Shown here one piece after another: positions 25,012 to 36,597 of a DNA stretch of 64,000 nucleotides (the first letter of the stretch is position 1; each line of letters starts with the position of its first letter). A program made the position numbers and the translations under genes. Below the pieces are notes generated by a model. It saw only the letters and a list, made by a program, of their open reading frames with translations. It did not search any database and was not told the origin of the DNA. The stretch is taken from assembly GCF_002101555.1 (NCBI RefSeq), contig NZ_LQOL01000063.1, forward strand, positions 1 through 64,000, read 5' to 3'. Origin of the DNA: Mycolicibacterium canariasense (GTDB taxonomy: Bacteria > Actinomycetota > Actinomycetes > Mycobacteriales > Mycobacteriaceae).

Positions 25012-25521
25012 GCCCTGGCATCGGAGGCGTTTCGTCCAGGCCGCGTCGCCACATCCCAGCCGCGCGCCAGTCCACGCCGTGTAAGCGGGCCAGCACCCGA
25101 GCGAGGTCCTCGTAGATCGCCGCCCGATCGGCCGGCGTGCCGTCGCGCAGCACCCGGTCGAGGAACACCCGCCCCGGTACGTGGTCCATCACGAAGAACG
25201 GCGTCCCGATCACGTCGGTGTCCTCGCACATCAACCGCATCCGTGGCACGGGCACACCGGACCGGGCCACCGCCGCCATCACCGGATACTCGCGGCCGAC
25301 GTTCGTGGGCGCGCGGCAACAGTACGCCGGGGGGGATACCTACGAAGCACGTAATCGCCTGCGCCGGTGTGTAAATGGAAGGTCGGATTGCTCTGGCCGC
25401 CCCGGAACTGGCGGATCACCAGCGGGCCGTCGATACCGTGCGCGCCGAGGTAACGGCCGAGAGCGGCTTCGTCCACGCGGTGTTGTGGCAGAACGTCGAC
25501 AAGCTCGGGTACACCGGACAT
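25012..25521 (-). pseudogene. Phosphotransferase (APH family) pseudogene, frameshifted and truncated
   Basis: The 5' part (25521 down to about 25340) encodes the start of an aminoglycoside-phosphotransferase-like (FadE36-type) protein: VIRQFRGGQSNPTFHL and YVLRRYPP. The frame then breaks at a seven-base run (25329-25335, G on plus, C on minus). Removing one base restores the next homologous part in a second frame: GREYPVMAAVARSGVPVP, VIGTPFFVMDHVPGRVF and LARLHGVDW. Homology stops near 25012, before the HGD catalytic loop, which is absent. So both a frameshift and loss of the C-terminal half are visible. A sequencing slip could explain the first but not the second. Confidence 0.75.
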
Positions 25522-25602
25522 GCCCGCAGCGTCTCACATCAGTTAACCCGCCCGACGCCTCTTGCGCGCGCGATGTGCACGTACCCCTGCCAGACTGCAC
25601 CC

Positions 25603-28089
<2,487 letters not shown>

Positions 28090-28131
28090 GCCCCTTTCGT
28101 ACTTTCGGGACGAACGGGTACACCGGTAGAC

Positions 28132-30495
28132 ATGACCACGACCGCACCGCTCTCCGATGTCGAACTCACACAGCTGGACGAGTATTGGCGCGCCGCCAAT
28201 TACCTTTCGGTGGGTCAGATCTACCTGCTGGACAATCCGCTGCTGCGCCAGCCCCTGCAGCCCGAGCACGTCAAACCGCGGCTGCTGGGGCATTGGGGCA
28301 CCACACCCGGGCTCAACCTGCTGTACGCGCACTTGAACCGTGTCATTCGACACCGCGACTCCGACGTCGTGTTCATCACCGGCCCGGGCCACGGCGGGCC
28401 CGGGTTGGTGGCCAACACCTACCTGGAGGGCACCTACAGCGAGGTCTACACCGGTATCGGGGAGAACGTCGACGGCCTACGTAAACTGTTCCGCCAGTTT
28501 TCCTTTCCCGGCGGCATTCCCAGCCATGTGGCGGCCGAGACGCCCGGCTCCATCCACGAGGGCGGTGAACTCGGCTACGCGCTGGTGCACGCGTTCGGTG
28601 CCGCCTTCGACAATCCCGACCTGGTGGTGGCCGCGGTGGTCGGCGACGGTGAAGCAGAGACGGGCCCGCTGGCGGCAAGCTGGCATTCCAACAAGTTCCT
28701 CGACCCGGTCCGCGACGGCGCGGTGCTGCCCATCCTGCACCTCAACGGCTACAAGATCGCCAATCCCACGGTATTGGCCCGTATCCCCCAGCAGGAGCTG
28801 GAGTCGCTGTTCACCGGATACGGCTATCTCCCGATCACCGTTGCCGGAGACGACCCGGCGAATGTACATCAGCAACTCGCGGCGGCGTTGGACGATGCCT
28901 TCGACCAGATCGGTGCCATCCAGCGGGCGGCACGCACCGACGGTGAGACCGGTCGCCCGGTGTGGCCGATGATCATTTTGCGCACCCCCAAGGGGTGGAC
29001 CGGGCCGGCCGAGGTGGATGGTGTCAAGGTGGAGGGCACCTGGCGGTCTCATCAGGTGCCGCTGTCGGAGACCCGGACCAATCCGGAACATCTGGCGGCG
29101 CTGGAACGCTGGCTACGCAGCTACCGCCCGGAGGAACTGTTCGACGAGGACGGCGCGTTGCGCTCCGATCTGCGCGCACTCGCCCCGCAGGGTTCTCGCC
29201 GGATGGGGGCCAGCCCGCACGCCAACGGCGGCATGTTGCTGCGCGACCTCGACCTACCGTCGATCCGGGATTACGCGGTCGAGGTCGGCCGGCCGGCTGC
29301 CGAGTCGGCCGAGGCCACCCGGGTGCTGGGCACCTTCTTACGTGACGTGATCGCGCGCAACGCGGATAACTTCCGGTTGATGGGACCCGACGAGACGGCG
29401 TCCAACCGCCTGTCGGCGGTGTTCGACGCCACCGATAAGGCGTGGGTTGCCGACATCTCCCCCGACGACGAGCATCTCGCGCCGGGCGGACGGGTGATGG
29501 AGGTGCTGTCCGAGCACCTGTGCCAGGGCTGGTTGGAGGGTTACCTGCTGACCGGCCGGCATGGGATGTTCAGCTGCTACGAGGCTTTCGTGCACATCGT
29601 CGATTCGATGCTCAACCAGCACGCCAAATGGTTGTCCAGCAGTGCACGCCTGGATTGGCGCCGGCCGGTCGCATCACTCAATTACCTTCTCACATCCCAT
29701 GTTTGGCGCCAGGATCACAACGGTGCCTCCCATCAGGACCCCGGCTTCATCGACCATGTGGCCAACAAGCGGCCCGAGGTGGTGCGGGTGTATCTGCCAC
29801 CGGACACCAACACCCTGCTGTCCGTCGCCGATCACTGCCTGCGCAGCCGTCAATACGTCAATGTCATCGTGGCCGGCAAGCAGCCCGCGCTGACGTATCT
29901 GACCATGGACGAGGCGATCGCGCACTGCACACGCGGTGCGGGCATCTGGGAGTGGGCCAGCAGCACAACTGGTGAACCGGATGTGGTGCTGGCCTGCGCC
30001 GGCGATGTTCCCACCCTGGAGACGCTGGCCGCCGCCGACATCCTGCGCCGCCGGCTGCCCGACCTCGGCGTGCGGGTGGTCAACGTGGTCGACATCATGC
30101 GACTGCAACCGGAATCGGAGCACCCGCACGGCTTGTCCGACCGGGATTTCGACGCCCTCTTCACCACCGACAAGCCGATCATCTTCGCCTATCACGGTTA
30201 CCCGTGGCTGATCCACCGGCTGACCTACCGGCACGCCAACCACGATCAGCTGCATGTGCGCGGCTTCAAGGAGCGCGGCACCACCACCACGCCGTTCGAC
30301 ATGGTGATGCTCAACGACCTGGACCGGTTCCACCTCGTGATGGACGTCATCGATCGGGTACCTGGGCTGGGCAGCTCGGCCGCGGTGCTGCGCCAGGAGA
30401 TGGTGGACGCGCGACTGGCAGCCAAGCACTACACCCGTGAGTTCGGCGAGGACGACCCAGCGATCACCGGCTGGACCTGGGAACGCGATCTCTGA
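28132..30495 (+). CDS. xfp: Xylulose-5-phosphate/fructose-6-phosphate phosphoketolase
   Basis: 787 residues, thiamine diphosphate-dependent. It cleaves xylulose 5-phosphate (and often fructose 6-phosphate) with phosphate to acetyl phosphate plus an aldose phosphate. Signatures are GHWGTTPGLNLLYAHLNR, ITGPGHGGPGLVANTYLEG, SFPGGIPSHVAAETPGSIHE, the ThDP motif GDGEAETGPLAASWHSNKF and HVWRQDHNGASHQDPGFIDH. Full length. It follows glgP by 42 bp, which suggests an operon sending glucan carbon to acetyl phosphate. No acetate kinase or phosphotransacetylase is in the window. Dual substrate use cannot be told from sequence. Confidence 0.95.
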   Translation: MTTTAPLSDVELTQLDEYWRAANYLSVGQIYLLDNPLLRQPLQPEHVKPRLLGHWGTTPGLNLLYAHLNRVIRHRDSDVVFITGPGHGGPGLVANTYLEGTYSEVYTGIGENVDGLRKLFRQFSFPGGIPSHVAAETPGSIHEGGELGYALVHAFGAAFDNPDLVVAAVVGDGEAETGPLAASWHSNKFLDPVRDGAVLPILHLNGYKIANPTVLARIPQQELESLFTGYGYLPITVAGDDPANVHQQLAAALDDAFDQIGAIQRAARTDGETGRPVWPMIILRTPKGWTGPAEVDGVKVEGTWRSHQVPLSETRTNPEHLAALERWLRSYRPEELFDEDGALRSDLRALAPQGSRRMGASPHANGGMLLRDLDLPSIRDYAVEVGRPAAESAEATRVLGTFLRDVIARNADNFRLMGPDETASNRLSAVFDATDKAWVADISPDDEHLAPGGRVMEVLSEHLCQGWLEGYLLTGRHGMFSCYEAFVHIVDSMLNQHAKWLSSSARLDWRRPVASLNYLLTSHVWRQDHNGASHQDPGFIDHVANKRPEVVRVYLPPDTNTLLSVADHCLRSRQYVNVIVAGKQPALTYLTMDEAIAHCTRGAGIWEWASSTTGEPDVVLACAGDVPTLETLAAADILRRRLPDLGVRVVNVVDIMRLQPESEHPHGLSDRDFDALFTTDKPIIFAYHGYPWLIHRLTYRHANHDQLHVRGFKERGTTTTPFDMVMLNDLDRFHLVMDVIDRVPGLGSSAAVLRQEMVDARLAAKHYTREFGEDDPAITGWTWERDL

Positions 30496-30559
30496 CGTTT
30501 CCCGCTCCGTGGACCCGGGTAGTCGACCGGTGTCCGAACCAACAACGGAGAGGAAGATT

Positions 30560-31024
30560 ATGCGTGCCACAACGATCGCCGGAGCCGCCGGAACCACCTT
30601 CGCCACCGTGTCGCTCGCTGTCGTGACAGCGGCTTCGGCGGGTGCCGCACCGGCCAGCGAAAGTTACGGCAACCAGCAGGAACTCAATGGCCCGGCCGGC
30701 ACCGTGACGGCGTGGACCGTCGACGGCCTGCATCCCAGCACCGACACCCTGCCGGTACCGGTCAAGGGCACCCTCTACGAGGCGACCGCGACCGTGCAGG
30801 CCGTGCAGGGCACAGCCACCCCGGTGGTGACCGACTTCAACGCGCGCTCTGCCGCGGGTGCCGACTACCGGGCCGTGCCGGCCCCCACCGCGACGGGCGT
30901 CAATCCGACGCCGTTGCAGCAGGGCGCCAGTGACACCGGCAAGATCTACTTCGACGTCACCGGCCCGGCACCGGAGAGCGTGGTGTACAGCAGTGGCGGC
31001 CAAGATGTGCTGGTCTGGAAGTAA
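30560..31024 (+). CDS. MPT63-like secreted protein (DUF1942)
   Basis: 154 residues. A signal peptide (about 1-32, ending SAGAAPA) is followed by an immunoglobulin-like DUF1942 domain closely resembling mycobacterial MPT63/MPB63: TVTAWTVDGLHPSTDTLPVP, EATATVQAVQGTATPVV, FNARSAAGADYR and the C-terminal TGKIYFDVTGPAPE. Secreted, function unknown. ATG at 30560 has AGAGGAAG upstream; the frame runs back into xfp but the signal peptide fixes the start. Overlaps the next small membrane gene by 20 bp. Confidence 0.9.
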   Translation: MRATTIAGAAGTTFATVSLAVVTAASAGAAPASESYGNQQELNGPAGTVTAWTVDGLHPSTDTLPVPVKGTLYEATATVQAVQGTATPVVTDFNARSAAGADYRAVPAPTATGVNPTPLQQGASDTGKIYFDVTGPAPESVVYSSGGQDVLVWK

Positions 31025-31331
31025 ATTCGCCAACGGTTCGTCGGTTCTGAATTGGGTGCTCGCCCTGGCGACCATCCCCGCCGCGGCCGCGGTGGTCGGA
31101 TTTGCCTATATGCAGATCATGGGCACCGCGGGTTGCAGTGAGCCCGACTGCGCGCATCTGAACACGTTCGGGTTCACCCTCATTCAGTACGGAGTACCGG
31201 CCGTCGCCGGGCTGGCCGTGGTGGCGTCGTTTGTCACTGCCGGCCGGCGCGGCGGCGTGCTGGTCCCGCTGGCAGCGTGGGCCGTGATCCTGCTCGCGGT
31301 GGTGGTGCTGGTCGTCACGTTCCCGCACTAG
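31005..31331 (+). CDS. Small three-helix membrane protein
   Basis: About 108 residues, not recognised. Three hydrophobic segments: about 17-38 (VLALATIPAAAAVVGFAYMQ), 54-73 (TLIQYGVPAVAGLAVVASFV) and 82-104 (VPLAAWAVILLAVVVLVVTF). Two Cys lie in the first loop (GCSEPDC). The start is unsure: ATG 31005 lies inside the previous gene; internal alternatives near GSSVLNWVL lack a clear ribosome site. Its end overlaps the convergent endonuclease/phosphatase gene by 17 bp. Confidence 0.6.
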   Translation: MCWSGSKFANGSSVLNWVLALATIPAAAAVVGFAYMQIMGTAGCSEPDCAHLNTFGFTLIQYGVPAVAGLAVVASFVTAGRRGGVLVPLAAWAVILLAVVVLVVTFPH

Positions 31332-32145
31332 GGTCGGTTTCTCGTGCACGGCACGGGGACAAGCTCTTTGGAGACGGTTCCGCGGCCAGCTCGATGTCGG
31401 CCACCAGGGGTCGGTGATCTGAGATGGCCAATTGCGGTGTGGCACATCGGCGAACCTGCAGGTGCGGATGGTCGGTCAGCAGGTGATCGAGCTGGCGGGC
31501 CGGCTGATGGGCCGGAAACGTGGACGCCGTGACCAACGACCGCAAGCCGGACCACCGCCGCGCCGCCGGGCCGGCGAGGTTGAGATCTCCCAACAACATG
31601 CGCGGCCCGGGAAACGCAGACAGGTCGCGCGACAGCCGCCGCAGCTGGTAGCGATTCCAGCCGGGAACGAAACTCAGGTGGGTGCTGGCCACGGTGAACG
31701 TCCCCATCGGGGTGTCGAAACACCCGGCGAGTGCGGCCCGTGGTTCCTCGTCGACCATCATCACCCGGTTGGGCCCCGGCAGGTACATCGGAAACGTGAA
31801 GGGGATCCGCGGCAGATAGACGACATGCCAGTCGCGTACCGGGTAGCGGGACAGCAATGCCACACCGTAGGCGGCCGTGCCCGGCTGTTCGGCCCCCGTG
31901 GCGGCCGCCCAGACCGCACCCGGCGTGCCGGCGATGGTGGCCGCAAACCGTTGCGCCACCGCGCCCATGGCGTCGGCGGCGACGGCCGTCAAGTCCACAC
32001 TGCCCGATCTGGGTTGATGGACATCGACCTCCTGCAGGGCCAGCAGATCGACGTCCAGGGTGCGGATGCAGTCGGCGAACGTGGCGATGTCCACCCCGGC
32101 ACCGGGGCTCCGACCGTGAAGAATGTTGAAAGTGGCAACCCGCAT
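31315..32145 (-). CDS. Endonuclease/exonuclease/phosphatase-family protein
   Basis: 276 residues of the metal-dependent EEP fold. Active-site motifs in order: RVATFNILHGRS (residues 2-13), DLLALQEVDVHQPR, STHLSFVPGWNR, LLGDLNLAGPAA and the C-terminal ISDHRPLVADIE. Members cleave DNA, phosphoinositides or sphingomyelin; the substrate is unknown. No signal peptide. ATG at 32145 begins the conserved core, with the longer frame upstream lacking homology. Divergent from the nucleotidyltransferase-like gene with only 16 bp between the two starts. Confidence 0.88.
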   Translation of the reverse strand: MRVATFNILHGRSPGAGVDIATFADCIRTLDVDLLALQEVDVHQPRSGSVDLTAVAADAMGAVAQRFAATIAGTPGAVWAAATGAEQPGTAAYGVALLSRYPVRDWHVVYLPRIPFTFPMYLPGPNRVMMVDEEPRAALAGCFDTPMGTFTVASTHLSFVPGWNRYQLRRLSRDLSAFPGPRMLLGDLNLAGPAARRWSGLRSLVTASTFPAHQPARQLDHLLTDHPHLQVRRCATPQLAISDHRPLVADIELAAEPSPKSLSPCRARETDPSAGT

Positions 32146-32161
32146 GGGTACTCCATACCCA

Positions 32162-32767
32162 ATGGGCGAGCACAGCCACACCCACGACGACGCGCTGGGC
32201 ACCAGACGGCACGCGTTGCGGGAATCCCTGCGGCACGCCGCGGCTTCCTTCAAGCGCGACGGACCGGAGTTCGCCTTGGCGGGCAGCTACGCGCTGTGGG
32301 TGTACGGCGGGCCGGAGCCGGTGCACGACGTCGATTTCGTGGTGGCCGAATCGGATGTCGACGCGGCCGCCGCGACGCTCGGCGGGGCCGGTTTCCAGTT
32401 GCTACCGTGCCCCGAGGATTGGCTGTTCAAGGCGTACCGGGAGACCGCGGCGGAGGTCGTGGTGGATGTGCTGTTCCGGATCAACCGCGTTTCGGTTACC
32501 GCCGCGGCGTTGCGGCACGCCGAGGTCCGGGATGTGCTGGCCATCCCGATGCCCGTCCTGCCGCCGACCTGCGTGATCACCCACAAACTGCGCGCGTTCG
32601 ACGAACACAACTGCGATTTCGGCGCCCTGCTGCCCGGGGTGCGCGCGGTCCGTGAATCGGTGGATTGGGCGCAGGTGCGGGCCGCGACCGCCGACAGCCC
32701 GTTCGCGACGGCCTTCTTGTGTCTGTGCGACGGTCTGGGTATCGCTGCCCCGGTGATGCGCACCTGA
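32162..32767 (+). CDS. Nucleotidyltransferase-fold protein
   Basis: 201 residues. FALAGSYALWVYGGPEPVHD followed by VDFVVAES has the G-S and D-x-D pattern of the minimal nucleotidyltransferase fold (about 41-70). A later THKLRAFDEHNCDFG resembles the helical end of AbiEii/DUF1814-like proteins. This could be an enzyme or an antitoxin-toxin type protein, but no partner gene lies next to it, so no such role is claimed. Start ATG 32162 or 32144. His-rich start MGEHSHTHDD. Confidence 0.65.
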   Translation: MGEHSHTHDDALGTRRHALRESLRHAAASFKRDGPEFALAGSYALWVYGGPEPVHDVDFVVAESDVDAAAATLGGAGFQLLPCPEDWLFKAYRETAAEVVVDVLFRINRVSVTAAALRHAEVRDVLAIPMPVLPPTCVITHKLRAFDEHNCDFGALLPGVRAVRESVDWAQVRAATADSPFATAFLCLCDGLGIAAPVMRT

Positions 32768-32869
32768 CCGCCTCGCCGAACACTGGACGGGCCGGCGCCG
32801 GCGTCCCGGAATGGTCGCCGATCGGCACGCGTTGTCCCTGAGAACGCAGAGGAAAGCGAGAGACTTCCC

Positions 32870-34036
32870 GTGGCTGATCCTGACCTGATCCACCTTGCCG
32901 TGGCCCTGGACGGCACCGGGTGGCATCCCTCGGCCTGGCGTGAGCCCGAGGCCCGCCCGGGCGATCTGCTGACGGCGCGGTACTGGGTCGATCTTGTCGG
33001 TACCGCCGAACGCGGCCAACTCGACCTGGTCACCTTCGAGGACGGTCTGGCCCTGCAGTCCGACCATCCGTGGCGTGCCGATGGCCGCACCGACCGGGTC
33101 CGCGGTCGTCTCGATGCCGTACTCATCGCCGCCCGGGTGGCCCCTACCACCAGCCATATCGGTCTGGTCCCCACCGTGATCGCCACCCACACCGAGCCGT
33201 TCCACCTGTCCAAGGCCATCGCCACCCTGGACTACGTCAGTTCGGGGCGAGCGGGTGTGCGGGTCCAGGTGTCGGCGAGCCCCGAGGCGGCCGGACATTT
33301 CGGCCGCCGAGTGGTGCCCGAATCCCTGGTAACCGAGGACCTGATCGCCGAGGCTGCCGACTACGTCGAGGTGCTGCGGCGGCTCTGGGACAGCTGGGAG
33401 GACGACGCCGAGATTCGTGACGTGGCCACCGGGCGGTTCGTCGACCGGGACAAGCTGCACTACATCGACTTCGAGGGCCCACATTTCTCGGTCAGAGGTC
33501 CGTCGATCACGCCGCGTCCACCGCAGGGTCAGCCCATCGTCGCCGCGCTCGGGCACGTCGACCCCGTGTACCGGCTGATCGCCGGCGGCACCGATATCGG
33601 CTTCGTCGCCCCGCACACCGCCCGGGAGACCACCGCGCTGGTGGACACCATCGCCTCCCAGCGGCCGTCCGGGCGCGACGCGGTGCGGGTGTTCGCCGAC
33701 CTGGTGGTGTTCCTCGCCGACACCACCGCCGCGGCGCGTGCTCGTAAGGCCCGCCTCGACGAGTGGCTGGGTGCCGAATACCGGAGCGACGCAGAGGTGT
33801 TCGTAGGAACCGCCGTCGAGTTGGCCGACCTGCTGCAGCAGTGGCATGCCGCCGGCGCCGCCGGGTTCCGGCTGCGGCCGGCCACGCTGCCGCATGACCT
33901 GGAGCAGATCACCGATGCGCTGGTACCCGAACTGCGCCGCCGCGGGGTTTTCCGCACCGGCTATCCCGGCGGCACCCTGCGCGATCTGCTCGGCCTGCCC
34001 CGCCCCGCCAACCGGTACGCAGGAGCTTCCCGATGA
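32870..34036 (+). CDS. Luciferase-like FMN-dependent monooxygenase
   Basis: 388 residues of the bacterial luciferase-like (LLM) TIM-barrel group. WVDLVGTAERGQLDLVTFED, LDAVLIAARVAPTTSHIGLV, FHLSKAIATLDYVSSGRAGV and a C-terminal LVPELRRRGVFRTGYPGGTL fit the NtaA/SsuD-like subfamily that uses FMNH2 from a separate reductase. GTG start at 32870 behind GAGGAAAG. It overlaps the next LLM gene as ATGA. The pair probably oxidises a sulfonate, sulfone or chelating amine; no reductase or sulfur transporter is adjacent, so the substrate is open. Confidence 0.88.
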   Translation: MADPDLIHLAVALDGTGWHPSAWREPEARPGDLLTARYWVDLVGTAERGQLDLVTFEDGLALQSDHPWRADGRTDRVRGRLDAVLIAARVAPTTSHIGLVPTVIATHTEPFHLSKAIATLDYVSSGRAGVRVQVSASPEAAGHFGRRVVPESLVTEDLIAEAADYVEVLRRLWDSWEDDAEIRDVATGRFVDRDKLHYIDFEGPHFSVRGPSITPRPPQGQPIVAALGHVDPVYRLIAGGTDIGFVAPHTARETTALVDTIASQRPSGRDAVRVFADLVVFLADTTAAARARKARLDEWLGAEYRSDAEVFVGTAVELADLLQQWHAAGAAGFRLRPATLPHDLEQITDALVPELRRRGVFRTGYPGGTLRDLLGLPRPANRYAGASR

Positions 34037-35397
34037 CCAAGCCCGTCAAACAGATTCACCTGGCCGCCCACTTCCCCGGCGTCAACAACACCACGGTGTG
34101 GAGCGATCCGGCATCCGGCAGCCATATCGAGTTCAGCTCGTTCGTGCATTTCGCGCAGGCCGCCGAACGCGGCAAGTTCGACTTCATGTTCCTGGCCGAA
34201 GGGCTGCGGCTGCGTGAGCAGAAGGGACTGATCTACGACCTCGACGTCGTGGGGCGGCCGGACACCTTCACGGTGCTGGCCGCGCTGGCCGCCGTCACCG
34301 ACCGGCTGGGGCTGACCGGCACCATCAATTCGACCTTCAACGAACCCTATGAGGTGGCGCGCCAATTCGCCTCACTGGACCACCTGTCCGACGGTCGCGC
34401 CGCATGGAACGTCGTCACCTCGTGGGATGCGTTCACCGGGGAGAACTTCCGCCGCGGCGGGTATCTGGCCGAAGATCAGCGGTACTCCAGGGCCGAGAGC
34501 TTCCTGCGGGCTGCGCACAGCCTTTTCGACTCCTGGAGCGGCGACGAGATCGTCGCCGACAAGGAGCGCGGTGTCTTCCTGTCCGATTCGCGGGCGGGCG
34601 CGTTCTCCTATCACGACCAGCATTTCGACATCAGCGGCCGGTTCAACGTGCCCCGCAGCCCGCAAGGCCGCCCGGTGATCTTCCAGGCCGGTGACTCCGA
34701 CCACGGCCGCGAGTTCGCCGCGGCCGCGGCCGATGCCATCTTCTCCCGGTACGGCACCCTGGCCGACGGGCAGGCGTTCTACGCCGATGTCAAGGGACGA
34801 CTGGCCAAATACGGGCGCCGCCATGATCAGTTGCTCATCCTGCCCGCGGCGACCTTCGTGCTCGGTGACACCGATGCCGAGGCCGCCGATATCGCCCATC
34901 AGGTGCGCCTGGCGCAGGTCTCCCCCGCGACGGCGATCAAATTCCTTGAACAGCTGTGGAATCGGGACCTGTCCGACCATGACCCGGATGGCCCACTGCC
35001 GACGGTGGATCCCATCGTCGGGGAGAACACCATCGCCAAGGGTCGGGCGAGCGTGCGCATGCACCGAGACCCGATCGCCGTCGCCAACGAGTGGCGAGCC
35101 AAGGCCGAGGCGGAGAACCTCACCACGCGCGAACTGATCGTCGAGGTGACCGGACGGCAGAACTTCGTCGGGTCGCCGGCCACCGTCGCCGAATCGATCA
35201 ACCACCTGGTGCAAGCCGATGCCAGCGATGGCTTCATCCTCGTTCCCCACGTGACGCCGAGTGGTTTGGACCCCTTCGTCGACAAGGTGGTGCCGCTGTT
35301 ACAGGAGCGCGGGGTGTTCCGCGCCGACTATGCCGGTACGACGCTGCGCGACCACCTGGGCCTGGCCGAGCCGGCCCGGCGGTTCCGGGCCAGTTAG
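34033..35397 (+). CDS. NtaA/DmoA-family FMN-dependent monooxygenase
   Basis: 454 residues, LLM superfamily, NtaA/SnaA/DmoA subgroup. Conserved parts are QIHLAAHFPGVNNTTVW, FDFMFLAEGLRLREQ, FASLDHLSDGRAAWNVVTSW and PVIFQAGDSDHGREFAAAAA. Members oxidise nitrilotriacetate, dibenzothiophene sulfone or dimethyl sulfide with FMNH2 and oxygen. Start overlaps the previous monooxygenase by four bases, so the two are translationally coupled. Both share the C-terminal pattern VPLLQERGVFRADYAGTTLR, which suggests an old duplication. Confidence 0.9.
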   Translation: MTKPVKQIHLAAHFPGVNNTTVWSDPASGSHIEFSSFVHFAQAAERGKFDFMFLAEGLRLREQKGLIYDLDVVGRPDTFTVLAALAAVTDRLGLTGTINSTFNEPYEVARQFASLDHLSDGRAAWNVVTSWDAFTGENFRRGGYLAEDQRYSRAESFLRAAHSLFDSWSGDEIVADKERGVFLSDSRAGAFSYHDQHFDISGRFNVPRSPQGRPVIFQAGDSDHGREFAAAAADAIFSRYGTLADGQAFYADVKGRLAKYGRRHDQLLILPAATFVLGDTDAEAADIAHQVRLAQVSPATAIKFLEQLWNRDLSDHDPDGPLPTVDPIVGENTIAKGRASVRMHRDPIAVANEWRAKAEAENLTTRELIVEVTGRQNFVGSPATVAESINHLVQADASDGFILVPHVTPSGLDPFVDKVVPLLQERGVFRADYAGTTLRDHLGLAEPARRFRAS

Positions 35398-35476
35398 CGG
35401 GCGCGTGTAACGCCCGGGGCTCACCGGCACACTCCCTTTGCGTCACCGTTTCAACCGGAGCGCAAAGGAGCCCGAT

Positions 35477-35965
35477 ATGACCGTCTTGCAGGAAACCCGG
35501 CTCGCCAGGGCCGAATCCACTCTTTCCACCATCACCAGCGTCCTGCTCAGGTACGGGTTGGTGCTCGTGATCGGGTGGATCGGATTGCTCAAGTTCACCG
35601 ACTACGAAGCCCATGGCATCGAGCCCCTGGTGGCGAACAGCCCGCTGATGAGCTGGCTGTACGGCATCTTCTCGGTGACCACCTTCTCCACCTTGTTGGG
35701 CGTCCTCGAGGTCGCCACCGCGGTGCTGCTGGCGGTCAAACCATGGTGGCCGCGGGTGTCGGCGGTCGGCAGCGTGCTGGCCATCGGCTTGTTCGTCGCC
35801 ACGATCAGCTTCCTGTTCACCACGCCGGGAATCGGCGAAGCATCGGCCGGCGGCTTCCCACTGCTGTCGACGACCGGCCAGTTCCTGATCAAAGATGTTG
35901 TGCTCGTCGGTGTTTCGGCATGGACGCTGGCCGACGCGTTGGCGGCTACACTTCGATCCCAGTGA
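35477..35965 (+). CDS. RclC/YkgB-like membrane protein (DUF417)
   Basis: 162 residues, four hydrophobic segments (about 25-45, 65-85, 92-115 and 135-155). LVLVIGWIGLLKFTDYEAHG, ISPLV-type EPLVANSPLMSW and FLFTTPGIGEASAGGFPLLS are typical of DUF417 (YkgB; RclC in E. coli, linked to reactive chlorine resistance). ATG at 35477 with AAAGGAG just upstream. The stop overlaps the ECF sigma start as GTGA. So this membrane protein opens an operon with a sigma factor and its anti-sigma. Confidence 0.88.
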   Translation: MTVLQETRLARAESTLSTITSVLLRYGLVLVIGWIGLLKFTDYEAHGIEPLVANSPLMSWLYGIFSVTTFSTLLGVLEVATAVLLAVKPWWPRVSAVGSVLAIGLFVATISFLFTTPGIGEASAGGFPLLSTTGQFLIKDVVLVGVSAWTLADALAATLRSQ

Positions 35966-36597
35966 CCACGTCGGCCCCCGAAGAAGCCGCTCTCGTCGCT
36001 GCCCTGCGGGGCGGCGACGAGGCGGCCTTCGCCCATCTCGTCGACCGGCACACTCCGGCGATGCTGCGCGTCGCCCGCGGCTACGTGCCCACCCTCGAGA
36101 TCGCCGAGGAGGTGGTGCAGGAGACCTGGATCGCGCTCGTGAAGGGCATCGCCGGATTCGAGGGCCGATCGTCGCTGCGCACCTGGCTGTTCACGGTCCT
36201 GGTGAACACCGCCAAATCGCGGGGGCTGCGGGAGCGCCGCGACGCCGATCTCGCCGTGCTGGCGTTCGCCGGCCCGACGGTGGATCCGGCCCGGTTCCGC
36301 GACGCCGGTGACCGCTGGCCGGGCCATTGGCGCGACGATGCGGCGCCGCTGCCGTTTCCGGACACCCCCGAGGGCTCCGTGCTGGCCACCGAACTGCTCG
36401 CGGTGACCCGGCGGGAACTCGACAAACTGCCGGTCCGCCAGCGCGAGGTGGTCACGTTGCGCGATGTGGTGGGCATGGACAGCGCCGAGGTGTGCGAACT
36501 GCTCGATATCACCGTCGCCAACCAACGGGTCCTGCTGCACCGGGGCCGGGCCGCCGTGCGGCAAGCACTCGAGGACTATCTGAAGGAGGCGTCATGA
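35962..36597 (+). CDS. ECF-type RNA polymerase sigma factor
   Basis: 211 residues. Region 2 (about 20-85) reads FAHLVDRHTPAMLRVARGYV and AEEVVQETWIALVKGIAGFE, then RSSLRTWLFTVLVNTAKSRG. Region 4 (about 145-205) reads LDKLPVRQREVVTLRDVVGM, SAEVCELLDITVANQRVLLH. No extra C-terminal domain. GTG at 35962 overlaps the upstream DUF417 stop, and the gene overlaps the anti-sigma gene as ATGA. It probably drives its own operon upon a redox or chlorine-type stress; the target promoter was not identified with confidence. Confidence 0.92.
   Translation: MTTSAPEEAALVAALRGGDEAAFAHLVDRHTPAMLRVARGYVPTLEIAEEVVQETWIALVKGIAGFEGRSSLRTWLFTVLVNTAKSRGLRERRDADLAVLAFAGPTVDPARFRDAGDRWPGHWRDDAAPLPFPDTPEGSVLATELLAVTRRELDKLPVRQREVVTLRDVVGMDSAEVCELLDITVANQRVLLHRGRAAVRQALEDYLKEAS

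Noticed and set aside
32162..32767. Toxin-antitoxin system (nucleotidyltransferase type)
   Set aside because: No partner gene is adjacent; only the fold-level motif is seen.
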